A DNA stretch of 64,000 bases, taken from positions 124,001-188,000 of the forward strand of contig CALXYO010000002.1 in NCBI GenBank assembly GCA_944393005.1, written 5' to 3'. The notes under the pieces are model-generated. The model was not told the DNA's origin and searched no databases. It saw only the letters and a program-made list of their open reading frames with translations. Every line of letters begins with the position of its first letter. Position 1 is the stretch's first letter. The translations under genes and the position numbers were made by a program. Below are positions 1 through 8,763 of the stretch, piece after piece. This DNA is from an uncultured Spirochaetales bacterium (GTDB taxonomy: Bacteria > Spirochaetota > Spirochaetia > Sphaerochaetales > Sphaerochaetaceae).

Positions 1-1427
1 AGTGCATAAATAGTATCATCCTTCACGCTTTTGATCACCGTACCTCCTGCAAAAAGCACGGAAAGCTCAAAGTGAAGATAGAATGACCTGTAATCAAGAT
101 TCGCAGTTCCGACAAGAGCGATCTTGTCATCTGCGACAAGAGTTTTGGAATGTATGAAGCCAGGTGTGAATTCATAGATTCTCACACCCTGGCTCACCAG
201 TCTTTTATATACCGAACGAGTCACCTCATGCACCGATTTCTTGTCGGCATAATGAGGGGTCACGATACGTACATCCACACCCGATGCGGCGGCGATGGAC
301 AGTGCTGTCGTGATCTCGCTGTCGAGGATCAGATACGGACTGACCATCCATACATACTGCCGTGCATTGTTTATAGCCTGAAGATAGACATTGCGTGCTA
401 TTGCCCTCTCATCAAACGGACTGTCGGCAAACGGCTGAACATAGCCGTCAGAGGGAACACTCACACTCGGGCGGAACAGGGAAAAATCCTCATCCTTCTT
501 TGTTATGGCCTTCCATACAAGAAGGAACATCATCGTGAAGTTCCATACCGCCTGACCGCTTATCTTCATCGCATTGTCCTTCCAGTAGGCAAAACGGATG
601 ATGTCATTCGTGTATTCATCCGCAAGGTTCAGCCCGCCGCTGTAGCATACATTGCCGTCTATGTTGAATATCTTGCGGTGATCACGGTAATTGAGCCGCG
701 GATTCATATGCAGGGCAAGCGGGTTGAACGTATATGCCTCAAATCCCATTGCACGCAGCTTCTGGGCATAGCCTGCAGGCAGAACGTTTATTGACCCAAG
801 GTCATCATAAAGTATCCTTATAAGGACACCTTCCCTGCTTTTTCTCCTGAGAATCTCAAGGATAGTGTCCCATACCTTTCCCGGTGCGAGTATGAAATAC
901 TCTATGAAAATGAACTTCTCTGCCTTTTCGATCTCATTTATCAGATCATTGAAAAAATCATCACCGAAAGCGAAATACCTGACACTGGTGTTCTTCGCCG
1001 GAGCATAGCCGCTTGTCTGGTATATATAAGACATCTGCCTCGCTTCCGATTCATCTATTCCTTCAAGCTCCTCCCTCGTTATGTCCTCTATGTCGTAGTG
1101 ACCGAGATCACGTGTCTGCAAGATCTTCCTTGATGCTATCTTTCCTATCTTCTTCTTTCCGAAAATGAGATAGAGAATGCCTCCGGCAAGAGGAAAGACG
1201 CAGATTATGAGCATCCACGAGAGCTTGTAGTCAGGCGACTCTTCCCTGGTGGCGACAAAAAGCACAGCACAGAATGACATGGCGAGAAGCAGGAACAGCA
1301 CATGCACGTCATTCGAGAAATAGAATGCCGCAAGGATGAGGATTATGAACTGGCTTGCCATCAGAAGCGCGAACCACAGCAGTCTGGATGAAAGCAGCCG
1401 GATTGTTTTCTTAAGAAACCGTCTCAC
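1..1427 (-). CDS. cls: Cardiolipin synthase, C-terminus cut by window edge
   Basis: Membrane phospholipase-D-family enzyme that condenses phosphatidylglycerol into cardiolipin. The minus-strand frame starts at GTG 1427 and overlaps the upstream queH stop by 4 bases (GTGA). About 475 codons are visible and the frame is still open at base 1, so roughly the last 30-40 residues are missing. The N-terminus has two hydrophobic membrane segments. Two HKD motifs are readable: one beginning HRKIFNID followed by a GG, and a second HSKTLVADDK followed by GTANLD. This two-HKD, two-TM layout is typical of bacterial Cls. It is translationally coupled to queH, with no obvious functional link. Confidence 0.93.
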   Translation of the reverse strand, partial: MRRFLKKTIRLLSSRLLWFALLMASQFIILILAAFYFSNDVHVLFLLLAMSFCAVLFVATREESPDYKLSWMLIICVFPLAGGILYLIFGKKKIGKIASRKILQTRDLGHYDIEDITREELEGIDESEARQMSYIYQTSGYAPAKNTSVRYFAFGDDFFNDLINEIEKAEKFIFIEYFILAPGKVWDTILEILRRKSREGVLIRILYDDLGSINVLPAGYAQKLRAMGFEAYTFNPLALHMNPRLNYRDHRKIFNIDGNVCYSGGLNLADEYTNDIIRFAYWKDNAMKISGQAVWNFTMMFLLVWKAITKKDEDFSLFRPSVSVPSDGYVQPFADSPFDERAIARNVYLQAINNARQYVWMVSPYLILDSEITTALSIAAASGVDVRIVTPHYADKKSVHEVTRSVYKRLVSQGVRIYEFTPGFIHSKTLVADDKIALVGTANLDYRSFYLHFELSVLFAGGTVIKSVKDDTIYA

Positions 1428-1963
1428 TGGCTCACCCCTGAGAGAGAAAACTCGCAGCCGCAGTAATTCTGCCGGTACAGTCCGAGCTGTCTTGAAATTT
1501 CGATTGAACGCGTGAACCCGTTTTTCTTCTTGAAATCAATTTCCTCAAAACCGTCAAACACATCGCCTGCACTGAATATCTTCCTGCTGTTCTTGAAACG
1601 TGACACGCTCAGCGTGGTTGTGAAATGCTCAATACCGAGCTCTGCCGCCTTCTGGGCAGCCCTTCTCAGATTGTATGAAAAGCAGATGGAACACCTCTCT
1701 CCTCCTTCCCTGTCACCTTCATGCCCGCTGACAGATGCAAGCCATTCATCATGGTCCTGCTCCTCCCTGATGACTTCAAGATCATAGAAAGCAGCGACTT
1801 TCAGAAGTTCCCCGTACCGCTTTTCAAATTCGGAGGCAGGATAGATATTGCTGTTGGAGAAAAAAAGCACCGGAAGCCAGCCTTCACTGAGAAGACGTTC
1901 GATTGAAGCGGTTGAACACGGACCGCAGCAGCAGTGCAGCAAAATTTTTTTCTCTCTTTCCAT
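1424..1963 (-). CDS. queH: Epoxyqueuosine reductase QueH
   Basis: A 179-aa protein of the QueH (former DUF208) family, which reduces epoxyqueuosine to queuosine in tRNA wobble positions, replacing QueG. The N-terminus has the Cys-rich motif HCCCGPC (residues 10-16), there is a CSIC pair near residue 91, and a CGC pair lies near the C-terminus; these family cysteines are ligands for Fe-S and metal centres. The ATG at 1963 has no Shine-Dalgarno, but an extended -10 (TGGTAATAT) ends 7 nt upstream, so the mRNA may be leaderless. It is followed by cls with a 4-bp overlap. Confidence 0.93.
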   Translation of the reverse strand: MEREKKILLHCCCGPCSTASIERLLSEGWLPVLFFSNSNIYPASEFEKRYGELLKVAAFYDLEVIREEQDHDEWLASVSGHEGDREGGERCSICFSYNLRRAAQKAAELGIEHFTTTLSVSRFKNSRKIFSAGDVFDGFEEIDFKKKNGFTRSIEISRQLGLYRQNYCGCEFSLSGVSQ

Positions 1964-1970
1964 GACTGAG

Positions 1971-1999
1971 ATATTACCATATTATTAGTATTTTGTGAG
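1971..1999 (-). promoter_or_regulatory. Promoter of queH-cls
   Basis: On the minus strand: -35-like CTCACA (1994-1999), a 17-bp spacer, and -10 TAATAT (1971-1976) preceded by TGG, giving an extended -10. The -10 ends 7 nt before the queH ATG. It overlaps the ribosome-binding site region of the divergent TPR gene. Confidence 0.5.
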
Positions 2000-2008
2000 G
2001 AACCCAAA

Positions 2009-3067
2009 TTGAATAAGAACAATATTATCATAATCGTTGCAGTCATATTGATTCTGATTGCCTTTGCCGCTTTCGGCTCAAATACCACAGTGCAGATAAT
2101 AATGCTGCTGGCTGCTTTGCTTGCCCTGCTGTATACAAGAAGGTCGACAATGTACTTTGCACGGGCCAACAAGGCGTATACGGCTAAAAAAGGAGACTAT
2201 ATCCAGCTTTACAACAAAGCAGTCAAGGCCGGTCTGGCTTATAAGTACATGGTCATCGCAGGCACCATACTGATCAAAGAAGGGGCTGTGGAAGACGGAA
2301 AGAATGCGCTTTGCAGAATAATAAACGACAGGCACTTCAGGGATGACAAGATAATCAGTCAGGCCAGGATCGCACTGTCGATGGGCTATTATCAGGAAAA
2401 AGATTACAGCAAAGCTGCAGAAATCTGCGAGGAAGTCATGAAGAGTGATTACAGGGACAAGAACCTTTACATCAATCTGTCAACCTATCTGCTGGCGCTC
2501 GGCAGGCTTGATGATTTCTATATTCTTGTCGATGAGTTCTCATCCAAGAGCAAGCTCAGTACTCCGGCTCTTGCCGATCTGCAGGTCACAAGATGCATTC
2601 TTCAGGGTGATTTCATTAAGGCTTATCAGATGCTTGTATACTTCATGAAGCAGTACACCTTCAATTTTGCCGATCCATATGTGCATTTTGCCCAGGTATA
2701 CATGCACTACGGAGAGGCAGAGAAAGCTGTTGAAGTTCTGAAGGAATGCCTTGCAAAGGTTCTTTTCGAGCCTATCTACATAATCCCGAAAGAAGTGATC
2801 AGGCAGCTTATTGAAGAACTCTCAGATCCTGACAGAGCACCCGCTCTCATGGCAGCAAACAATGCCGATCCTCTTGCCCTGATCAACGGTCACATGCCTC
2901 AGCCGTACAGCGGCGAGATAATCTTTGCCTCCTTCAGCGAGGTTGAGGAAGCTGAAAAGCAGGAAGAAATCGAAAAACGCAGGCAGAAGAGTCTGATCGA
3001 AAGAGACCACTCAACTGATCTCACCGATGAAGATGAGCAGTGGCTGAAAAGACATCAGGACAGCTAA
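2009..3067 (+). CDS. Membrane-anchored TPR-repeat protein
   Basis: A 352-aa protein beginning at TTG 2009, with GTGAGG about 8 nt upstream as ribosome-binding site. Two hydrophobic helices (about residues 5-22 and 27-42) anchor it in the inner membrane. The rest is alpha-helical with tetratricopeptide-like repeats, for example YYQEKDYSKAAEICEEVM and YMHYGEAEKAVEVLKE. The C-terminus is highly charged (Glu/Lys/Asp). TPR proteins act as scaffolds for protein complexes; no specific partner can be inferred. The stop codon overlaps the convergent rnz gene by 4 bp. Confidence 0.75.
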   Translation: MNKNNIIIIVAVILILIAFAAFGSNTTVQIIMLLAALLALLYTRRSTMYFARANKAYTAKKGDYIQLYNKAVKAGLAYKYMVIAGTILIKEGAVEDGKNALCRIINDRHFRDDKIISQARIALSMGYYQEKDYSKAAEICEEVMKSDYRDKNLYINLSTYLLALGRLDDFYILVDEFSSKSKLSTPALADLQVTRCILQGDFIKAYQMLVYFMKQYTFNFADPYVHFAQVYMHYGEAEKAVEVLKECLAKVLFEPIYIIPKEVIRQLIEELSDPDRAPALMAANNADPLALINGHMPQPYSGEIIFASFSEVEEAEKQEEIEKRRQKSLIERDHSTDLTDEDEQWLKRHQDS

Positions 3068-3987
3068 TCCTTCAGAGGTATTGTGAAGCTCATACGGTCC
3101 TTTGTGAGAACGGTCTCAGGGAATATTTCCCTCGCCTCGGCAAGCAGTATTTTAAGCTCCCTGTCGCTGTAGCGCGGAGAATAATGCTGAAGACAGAGTT
3201 TTGCCGCACCCGCATCACGTGCGACCATGGCAGCCTGAAACGCTGTCATGTGTTTTTTCTCCCTCGCATCATCGACAAGTGCATGCTCAAACATGCCTTC
3301 ACAGAAGAGTATGTCTGAATCATGAGCATAATCCGCCATTTCAGGAAAGTACAGGCTGTCTGTCATGTAAGTGAACTTGCGCCCGCTTCTCTTAGGCCCG
3401 AGTATCATATCAGGAGTGATGATCTGTCCCTGTGAATTCTCAACAGCCACACCATGCTGGAGAAGTGACCATTTAGGCCCTTTCTCGACTTTGTTCAGGA
3501 TGGCCTTCTCCACAGAAAACTCACCCGGACGCTGTTTCTCGACAAGCGAGTAGCCATAGCAGATCTTGGTATGCTTCAGCATGAAACAGTTCACCGTGTA
3601 TTCATCAGTCTCAACCAGAACCCCCTCCTCAACAGGTGTGAATATGATCTCGTAATTGATGTACATATCAAGGATTCTGCGGCTTGATTCTATATACTCC
3701 CCAAGCCTTGAAGGTCCGTAAATATAAAGAGGCTCGCTTCTGTCAACCTGGCTTGAAAGCATGAGAAGTCCCGGCAGACCGGTCACATGATCGGCATGCA
3801 TATGAGAAATGAAGACAGAGTGTATATGTTTCCAGCTCAGGTTGAGCATCTTCAGCGACACCTGTGTTCCCTCTCCGCAGTCGAAAAGGAAAAGCTGTCC
3901 TTCCCTCCTGACGAGGACACTGGTCAGAAAACGATTGGGAAGCGGCATCATGCCGCCTGTTCCGAGACTGAAAACTTCAAAATTCAC
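3064..3987 (-). CDS. rnz: Ribonuclease Z (tRNA 3'-processing endonuclease)
   Basis: A 307-aa metallo-beta-lactamase-fold nuclease that cuts tRNA precursors after the discriminator base. It has the zinc motif HMHADH (residues 62-67) after the strand LFLFDCGEGTQ, a conserved MTDS block, and further His ligands near the C-terminus. Its length matches the short tRNase Z form. The start is GTG at 3987; there is no Shine-Dalgarno, but a TATACT -10 lies 7 nt upstream inside the short gap after the ABC permease gene, so it may be a leaderless unit of its own. Confidence 0.93.
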   Translation of the reverse strand: MNFEVFSLGTGGMMPLPNRFLTSVLVRREGQLFLFDCGEGTQVSLKMLNLSWKHIHSVFISHMHADHVTGLPGLLMLSSQVDRSEPLYIYGPSRLGEYIESSRRILDMYINYEIIFTPVEEGVLVETDEYTVNCFMLKHTKICYGYSLVEKQRPGEFSVEKAILNKVEKGPKWSLLQHGVAVENSQGQIITPDMILGPKRSGRKFTYMTDSLYFPEMADYAHDSDILFCEGMFEHALVDDAREKKHMTAFQAAMVARDAGAAKLCLQHYSPRYSDRELKILLAEAREIFPETVLTKDRMSFTIPLKD

Positions 3988-3994
3988 AGATGTG

Positions 3995-4024
3995 AGTATA
4001 GCTGAATGGCAAGCTATGAAACAA
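3995..4024 (-). promoter_or_regulatory. Possible promoter of rnz
   Basis: Minus strand: TTGTTT (4019-4024), 18-bp spacer, TATACT (3995-4000), then 7 nt to the GTG start of rnz. The -35 is weak (3 of 6 consensus positions). It overlaps the end of the upstream permease gene. Confidence 0.4.
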
Positions 4025-5156
4025 GATCCCCCTTCACTGATGCGCCGGTTCCTTTCCTCAGACTTATGAAAAGAGAAAGACAGCTTGAAAGCAGAAGCGC
4101 GATGAACACTGCCAGCAGCATTACGTATGGAATACGAATGGGAAAATCAGTCACATAGCTTTGCAGGAACGGGTAATCCTGCACATTGACACCGGACAGG
4201 AATGGAATAAAAAGCAAAGCTGCTGCAATACCCACAGCCAGGCCGGACAGCAGTGCATACAGGACTCTTCTGACAGTTATCATCATATAGCAGCCAGCCA
4301 TATCCCGACTGCTGCTGCCAGAGAGCATCATCAGGGCAATATCCCTTTTGTCACGCTCTATATATTCAGCTGAAACTGAAATGGAAAAGAAGCCGGCAAG
4401 GAATGCCAGCAGAGTGACAACTGCAGAGAGGAGAGTGACAGAAGTCCTTATGTTGGAATAAATTGATGCATATATCCTCTGATAGCCCACCACATTGTAA
4501 CCACGGCTTACCAAATCATTTTCAAGACTGGATGCATCACTTGCCGTATATATCTCCCACTGGCGTGTTCCTCCGGCAAGGTCTTCTGACGTGAACACAA
4601 GAGAATCGTCGAATTCACTGTATCCTGTTGAATAGGTTCCTTCAATGAAAAGGTAGACCGGCCGTATCCTTTCCACATCCGCATCATAAATCATCAGTGC
4701 AAGATTGTCTCCGGACTCAACTGAAAGGTCTGATGCAAGAATGCGGGAAATTATGATGCCGTCAAGCGTTGTGGGGTTATCAATGAGATCAAGGTTCAGG
4801 GCATCCCTTCTCTCGCTGAAAAAATAGTCATCATCAACTCCTTTCACGGTCACCAGAGCACTCTCATCAAGAGAGTAGCACAAGGCCTGGGTTGTCTTGA
4901 CCTCATTGACGTATGAGTGTGGAGGAAGAAGCGAAGGTTCTATTTCGTCATAGCTCACCAGTGTGCCGCTTCCAAGCAGCTGGAGAACGTTATCAAGGCC
5001 ATCGGCCATGGAGAAAATGAAAACGACAGCAAAAGAAAGGAGTGCCGTTACGGCAAGCAGGAGCAAAGTGGAAAGCGCCGTACGTATTTTCCACCTGAGG
5101 CTCTGCCCTTTTCCGCTTTTGCGCTTCACATACAAAGAGAGAGCCTCATTCCTCAT
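4014..5156 (-). CDS. ABC transporter permease, FtsX/LolC-E type
   Basis: A 380-aa permease with one N-terminal transmembrane helix (about residues 30-52), a large extracytoplasmic domain, and three clustered helices in the C-terminal third: the layout of the FtsX/MacB/LolC-E family. It is the last gene of a permease-ATPase-permease set and its start overlaps the ATPase gene by 11 bp. In the LolCDE arrangement such a complex extracts lipoproteins from the inner membrane, which would fit a spirochaete rich in lipoproteins; a macrolide or peptide exporter (MacB-like) is the alternative. No substrate residues can be read. Confidence 0.8.
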   Translation of the reverse strand: MRNEALSLYVKRKSGKGQSLRWKIRTALSTLLLLAVTALLSFAVVFIFSMADGLDNVLQLLGSGTLVSYDEIEPSLLPPHSYVNEVKTTQALCYSLDESALVTVKGVDDDYFFSERRDALNLDLIDNPTTLDGIIISRILASDLSVESGDNLALMIYDADVERIRPVYLFIEGTYSTGYSEFDDSLVFTSEDLAGGTRQWEIYTASDASSLENDLVSRGYNVVGYQRIYASIYSNIRTSVTLLSAVVTLLAFLAGFFSISVSAEYIERDKRDIALMMLSGSSSRDMAGCYMMITVRRVLYALLSGLAVGIAAALLFIPFLSGVNVQDYPFLQSYVTDFPIRIPYVMLLAVFIALLLSSCLSLFISLRKGTGASVKGDLVS

Positions 5157-5829
5157 AAGGCATCAGCTCCTTATGTGTCAGCATATAATGATGTTCCGCT
5201 TTTATGGCAAACTGAGGATTATGTGTCACAAGTATCATAGACAGGCCATTATCATGAACAAGAGAAAACAGGAGATCTTCAATCATCGAGGCGCTCTCCT
5301 CATCCAGTGAACCGGTCGGCTCGTCTGCGAATATTATATCAGGAGAGGTTATCACGGCCCGTGCAATCGCCGTCCTCTGCCTCTCTCCTCCGGACAGTTC
5401 TGCCGGCCTGTGATGAAGCCTCTCTCCAAGACCCAGATGATCAAGAAGCATGGAAGCTTTCTCAAAAGCACTTCTTTTCTTCACTCCCCTGTTCATAAGA
5501 GGGAGGGCTGTATTCTCAAGTGCGCTGAAATCTTCAAGAAGGAGGCTGTGCTGGAAAACAAAACCCATTTTATTCCGTCTGAGAGATGAAAGGCGGCTGT
5601 CGCTGAATCCGGTCACATCGGTTCCGCTGTAAAAAACAGAGCCGGATGTGGGTTTTTCTATCAGCGATGCAATATAGAGAAGAGTCGACTTCCCGCTTCC
5701 GCTTTTTCCCTGAACGGAGATGCTTTCACCTTTATGAAGAGTAAGGTTTATGTCTTTAAGGACATCAACACCGCCGGGACCGCTGAAACTCTTGCATATG
5801 TTCTCAAGACGCAAAACTTCACTGTTCAT
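5146..5829 (-). CDS. ABC transporter ATP-binding protein, LolD/MacB family
   Basis: A 227-aa nucleotide-binding subunit. The Walker A is GKSGSGKST (residues 41-49), the signature is LSGGERQR, and the Walker B with its extension is IIFADEPTGSLD. The GSLD after the Walker B and the downstream ILVTHNP are hallmarks of the LolD/FtsE/MacB exporter clade. It overlaps the permease before it by 4 bp and the one after by 11 bp, so the three genes are translated as a unit and very likely form a heteromeric exporter with two ATPase copies. Confidence 0.92.
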   Translation of the reverse strand: MNSEVLRLENICKSFSGPGGVDVLKDINLTLHKGESISVQGKSGSGKSTLLYIASLIEKPTSGSVFYSGTDVTGFSDSRLSSLRRNKMGFVFQHSLLLEDFSALENTALPLMNRGVKKRSAFEKASMLLDHLGLGERLHHRPAELSGGERQRTAIARAVITSPDIIFADEPTGSLDEESASMIEDLLFSLVHDNGLSMILVTHNPQFAIKAEHHYMLTHKELMPYEE

Positions 5830-6926
5830 ACAGCATTCAGCACCTCCACAGCCGTATCTTCTCCCAGTTTTCTGAGGAATGCAAGCCCGTATATTGCTGA
5901 TGACAGAACAAGCATTGCCACTGAAATCACGGAGAAATATGTCCAGTCAATGCTGTATCTGCCGTACAGTCCGGTAATATATGGGAAAGCTTTGAGGAAA
6001 AGTTCTGTAAGGACAAGTCCGGCAATGAGGGAAAGCAGTGCGATGAAAAAACCGGTCAGCGAGAAAATTAATGTCAGTTTTCCCTTTGAGAACCCTGTAA
6101 AATGCAGAGCCGTGACCTCCCGTCTCTTGCCCGATGCAAGCATGGACGCATTCTGCACACTCTGGACTAAAACTATGACATACAGAGATGAAAGCAGCAC
6201 ACTCATCACTGTTTTCTCAAGCATCAGCGCAGAACAGTATATGCTTTCACTTTCATACCACATTGCGACATCCCAGCCTCCGGCTTCCAGATGTGAAGCA
6301 AGTTCATCCTCATCTGTCATCACATTCTTGAATGCGACTTTCCATTCCAGTGACTCATCACTCATACAGAGCGGGAGGAAAACATATTGCGAGTCAAAAT
6401 CACTTAAGGTTGTCTGATACAATCCTTCAACAGCATACGTCCTCGTGCGAGGTATCATCCTCACCGCACGCCCCTGAACAAGACTTGTGATACTGACACT
6501 GTCAGAAAAGCCTCTGGCATAACTTCTGAACGGAAGATATATTCCGTTTTGCGGGACCGTGCCAGTATTTGTCATAAGAGCACCGTCATAGCTGTCATCT
6601 ATGTATCTTATAACAACGCCCCTGGTACCTGATGCATCGCTCATGAGGCCCTTTTCCTCTTTGTACGGAAAAACCTCGGCAATGCCGGAATACTCTTCGC
6701 ACAGGATGTCCACATCCTGTGCATCAGATACACTGACAACCAGAGGAAAGCTTTTTATTTCCCTCAGCGGTTCTGTCCCTCTGGACTGCATGTAATCCAT
6801 GAGAGAGATTATTGAAAGCATGATCATCGTTGAAATTGCGAGTCCTGCCATTATGCGTATGACGCAGGACCTGTGATGCTTTGATCTTGAGAACATATAG
6901 CGGAAAACGAGAAGTAACGTCATCAC
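5826..6926 (-). CDS. ABC transporter permease, FtsX/LolC-E type (second subunit)
   Basis: A 366-aa permease with the same topology as its partner downstream: an N-terminal helix around residues 22-45, an extracytoplasmic domain of about 190 residues, and three helices at the C-terminus. It differs clearly in sequence from the other permease, so the pair resembles LolC/LolE heterodimers. The ATG at 6926 overlaps the stop of the preceding exported-protein gene by 4 bp, tying that protein to the transporter. Confidence 0.8.
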   Translation of the reverse strand: MMTLLLVFRYMFSRSKHHRSCVIRIMAGLAISTMIMLSIISLMDYMQSRGTEPLREIKSFPLVVSVSDAQDVDILCEEYSGIAEVFPYKEEKGLMSDASGTRGVVIRYIDDSYDGALMTNTGTVPQNGIYLPFRSYARGFSDSVSITSLVQGRAVRMIPRTRTYAVEGLYQTTLSDFDSQYVFLPLCMSDESLEWKVAFKNVMTDEDELASHLEAGGWDVAMWYESESIYCSALMLEKTVMSVLLSSLYVIVLVQSVQNASMLASGKRREVTALHFTGFSKGKLTLIFSLTGFFIALLSLIAGLVLTELFLKAFPYITGLYGRYSIDWTYFSVISVAMLVLSSAIYGLAFLRKLGEDTAVEVLNAV

Positions 6927-7870
6927 AGCATCTCCAGCGAAAGCACACGGCGTCCGTCACTGTCGTAATGAATGTCGGCATAAGGTTTCCTGTCGCGGTA
7001 GCGCGTGCACATTATGGTTCCATCCTCATTATATACGTATCTGTTCTTCACTCCGGCATCAGTGCTCTCGACTTTCTCAGCAAGACGTCCGCCAACATAA
7101 TAAAGATCATTTATAAGTCCGTCCGATCTTTCGCGTATGAAGAACAGATCACCGTTTCTGTCATAAATGTACTCTTTTGATGAAATGACATTGCCCTGCT
7201 GATCAGAAAGAACCTCTGATCTTAAAACAAGATTCTCATCATATGTTGAAACCATGATTCCATCAGGAACAGTCTCCCGGACGGAAAACCCTCCATCATC
7301 ACTATATACAATGTCTGTATCATCTGAGATCTCGGCACAGCTTTTAAGGGAAAGTATCATATTCTCCCCATCACGCACCTCACTCCTGCCGTCAGAGCGG
7401 TAGCTGACGAAGGTCCCTTCATAAAGGCTGACGGAGTCATGGGTCGCATCCACTACGGCAGTAAGTCCGGAAAGCGGTGAATAGTTATACTGCACCACTC
7501 TGTATACTTCTCCGTCAGATGAATATATAATCCGTCTTAGAATTCCGTTTTCGGAATATTCATATAATAAATCAGCCTGATGACCATCGGAGATTATGCT
7601 CTCACTCATGAGCCGCCCGTCATGGAAATTCCGTTTTACGGTCTCATTCCGTGTGATGATTGTTTCACCTATCTTATCGGATATGACTGTTTTCACAGCC
7701 TCATCATCGAGGTAGAGTGTTCTCTCATTACCATCTTCAACAATATAATATCCCTGAGACGGAACTTCCGGAAGAAGCCTCAGCGGCTGCATGAGCGCGT
7801 TGCTTTCATACACCGCCGCATGGAGTGAAAACGCAAGTGTGAAAAGTGAAAGCAGCGCGGGAAGTCTCAA
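6923..7870 (-). CDS. Exported protein with YD/MORN-like repeats
   Basis: A 315-aa protein with an N-terminal signal peptide (hydrophobic stretch up to about residue 18, ending LHAA). The mature part is built of short beta-strand repeats of the form Y-x-x-x-G-x-(hydrophobic), such as YSENGILRR, YDRNGDLFF, YNEDGTIMC and YDSDGRRVL, resembling YD/Rhs or MORN (YwqK-like) repeats. The start is TTG 7870, 3 nt after the ftsY stop, with GGAGG in the end of ftsY as ribosome-binding site. It overlaps the ABC exporter genes and may be a periplasmic accessory factor; the function is unknown. Confidence 0.65.
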   Translation of the reverse strand: MRLPALLSLFTLAFSLHAAVYESNALMQPLRLLPEVPSQGYYIVEDGNERTLYLDDEAVKTVISDKIGETIITRNETVKRNFHDGRLMSESIISDGHQADLLYEYSENGILRRIIYSSDGEVYRVVQYNYSPLSGLTAVVDATHDSVSLYEGTFVSYRSDGRSEVRDGENMILSLKSCAEISDDTDIVYSDDGGFSVRETVPDGIMVSTYDENLVLRSEVLSDQQGNVISSKEYIYDRNGDLFFIRERSDGLINDLYYVGGRLAEKVESTDAGVKNRYVYNEDGTIMCTRYRDRKPYADIHYDSDGRRVLSLEML

Positions 7871-7873
7871 GTT

Positions 7874-8752
7874 TTATTTTTCCTCCAGGCCTACAAGTGC
7901 ATCAAGGAACTCATCCTTGTCAAACGGGTGGATATCATCATAAGTCTCGCCGGTTCCAACAAACACGATAGGAAGGCCGAGAGCCTGTCCGATCTGGACA
8001 AGTGCACCGCCTTTGGAAGCTGAATCATACTTTGTGAGGATGACACCGTCAAGTTTCACGGCAGAATTGAAAAGCATTGCCTGACTCAGTCCGTTCTGTC
8101 CGGTTGTTGCATCAATGACAAGATACTTCCTGTAACACTCAGGCTTTATGCCCCTGTTGGAGATTATCTTGTCAATCTTCTGAAGTTCCTTCATGAGATT
8201 CTCTTTGTTGTGCATACGCCCTGCTGTATCTGCAAGGATGAGATCATCATTCTGGGCAATTGCAGAAGAAAGTGCATCGTAAACAACTGCACCGGGGTCA
8301 GATCCCGTTGACTGTTTCACTATCCTCATGTTAAGCCGTTTGGCATGAATGTCAAGCTGGTCGACAGCAGCAGCACGGAATGTATCAGCAGCAGCAAGAA
8401 GCACCTTCTTGCCCCTCTTGGTATAATAATTTGCCATCTTGGCTATGCTTGTGGTCTTGCCGACTCCGTTGACACCAAGAATGAGGAAGACATTAAGTCC
8501 TGATGGATCAAGCTCCACGCTTGAAGTCTTCACATAAGAAGAGAGAAGATCCTTCATGATCCTCTGCAGATCCTCAACCGTCGAAGCTTTTTCCTCCTTT
8601 GCTTCTTTCCTCAGAGTCTGTATGACTTCATCAGTAAGACGGGCACCCAGATCACCTTCGATCAGGGTATCCTCCAGCTCCTCGAAGAAAGCTTCATCAA
8701 TCTTGTGGGATGAGAATATATTTTTAAGTTTCTCAACAAATTTATTGAACAT
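7874..8752 (-). CDS. ftsY: Signal recognition particle receptor FtsY
   Basis: A 292-aa SRP GTPase that docks ribosome-SRP complexes at the inner membrane. The helical N domain (about residues 1-80) is followed by the G domain with P-loop GVNGVGKTT (93-101), DTAGR, and TKYD. The acidic A domain of Escherichia coli FtsY is absent, as in many compact FtsY proteins. The start at 8752 has AGGAG about 9 nt upstream. It lies in a long co-directional run with prfB and the Lol-like exporter. Confidence 0.96.
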   Translation of the reverse strand: MFNKFVEKLKNIFSSHKIDEAFFEELEDTLIEGDLGARLTDEVIQTLRKEAKEEKASTVEDLQRIMKDLLSSYVKTSSVELDPSGLNVFLILGVNGVGKTTSIAKMANYYTKRGKKVLLAAADTFRAAAVDQLDIHAKRLNMRIVKQSTGSDPGAVVYDALSSAIAQNDDLILADTAGRMHNKENLMKELQKIDKIISNRGIKPECYRKYLVIDATTGQNGLSQAMLFNSAVKLDGVILTKYDSASKGGALVQIGQALGLPIVFVGTGETYDDIHPFDKDEFLDALVGLEEK

Positions 8753-8763
8753 AGTGTAAACTC

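Noticed and set aside
150-794. Plus-strand 214-codon open frame inside cls
   Set aside because: It is antisense to the clear minus-strand cardiolipin synthase frame with both HKD motifs; its translation shows no domain and no ribosome-binding site.
5734-6417. Plus-strand 227-codon open frame over the ABC exporter genes
   Set aside because: It crosses the junction of two well-supported minus-strand genes and encodes no recognisable protein; a shadow of Ser/Leu-rich permease codons.
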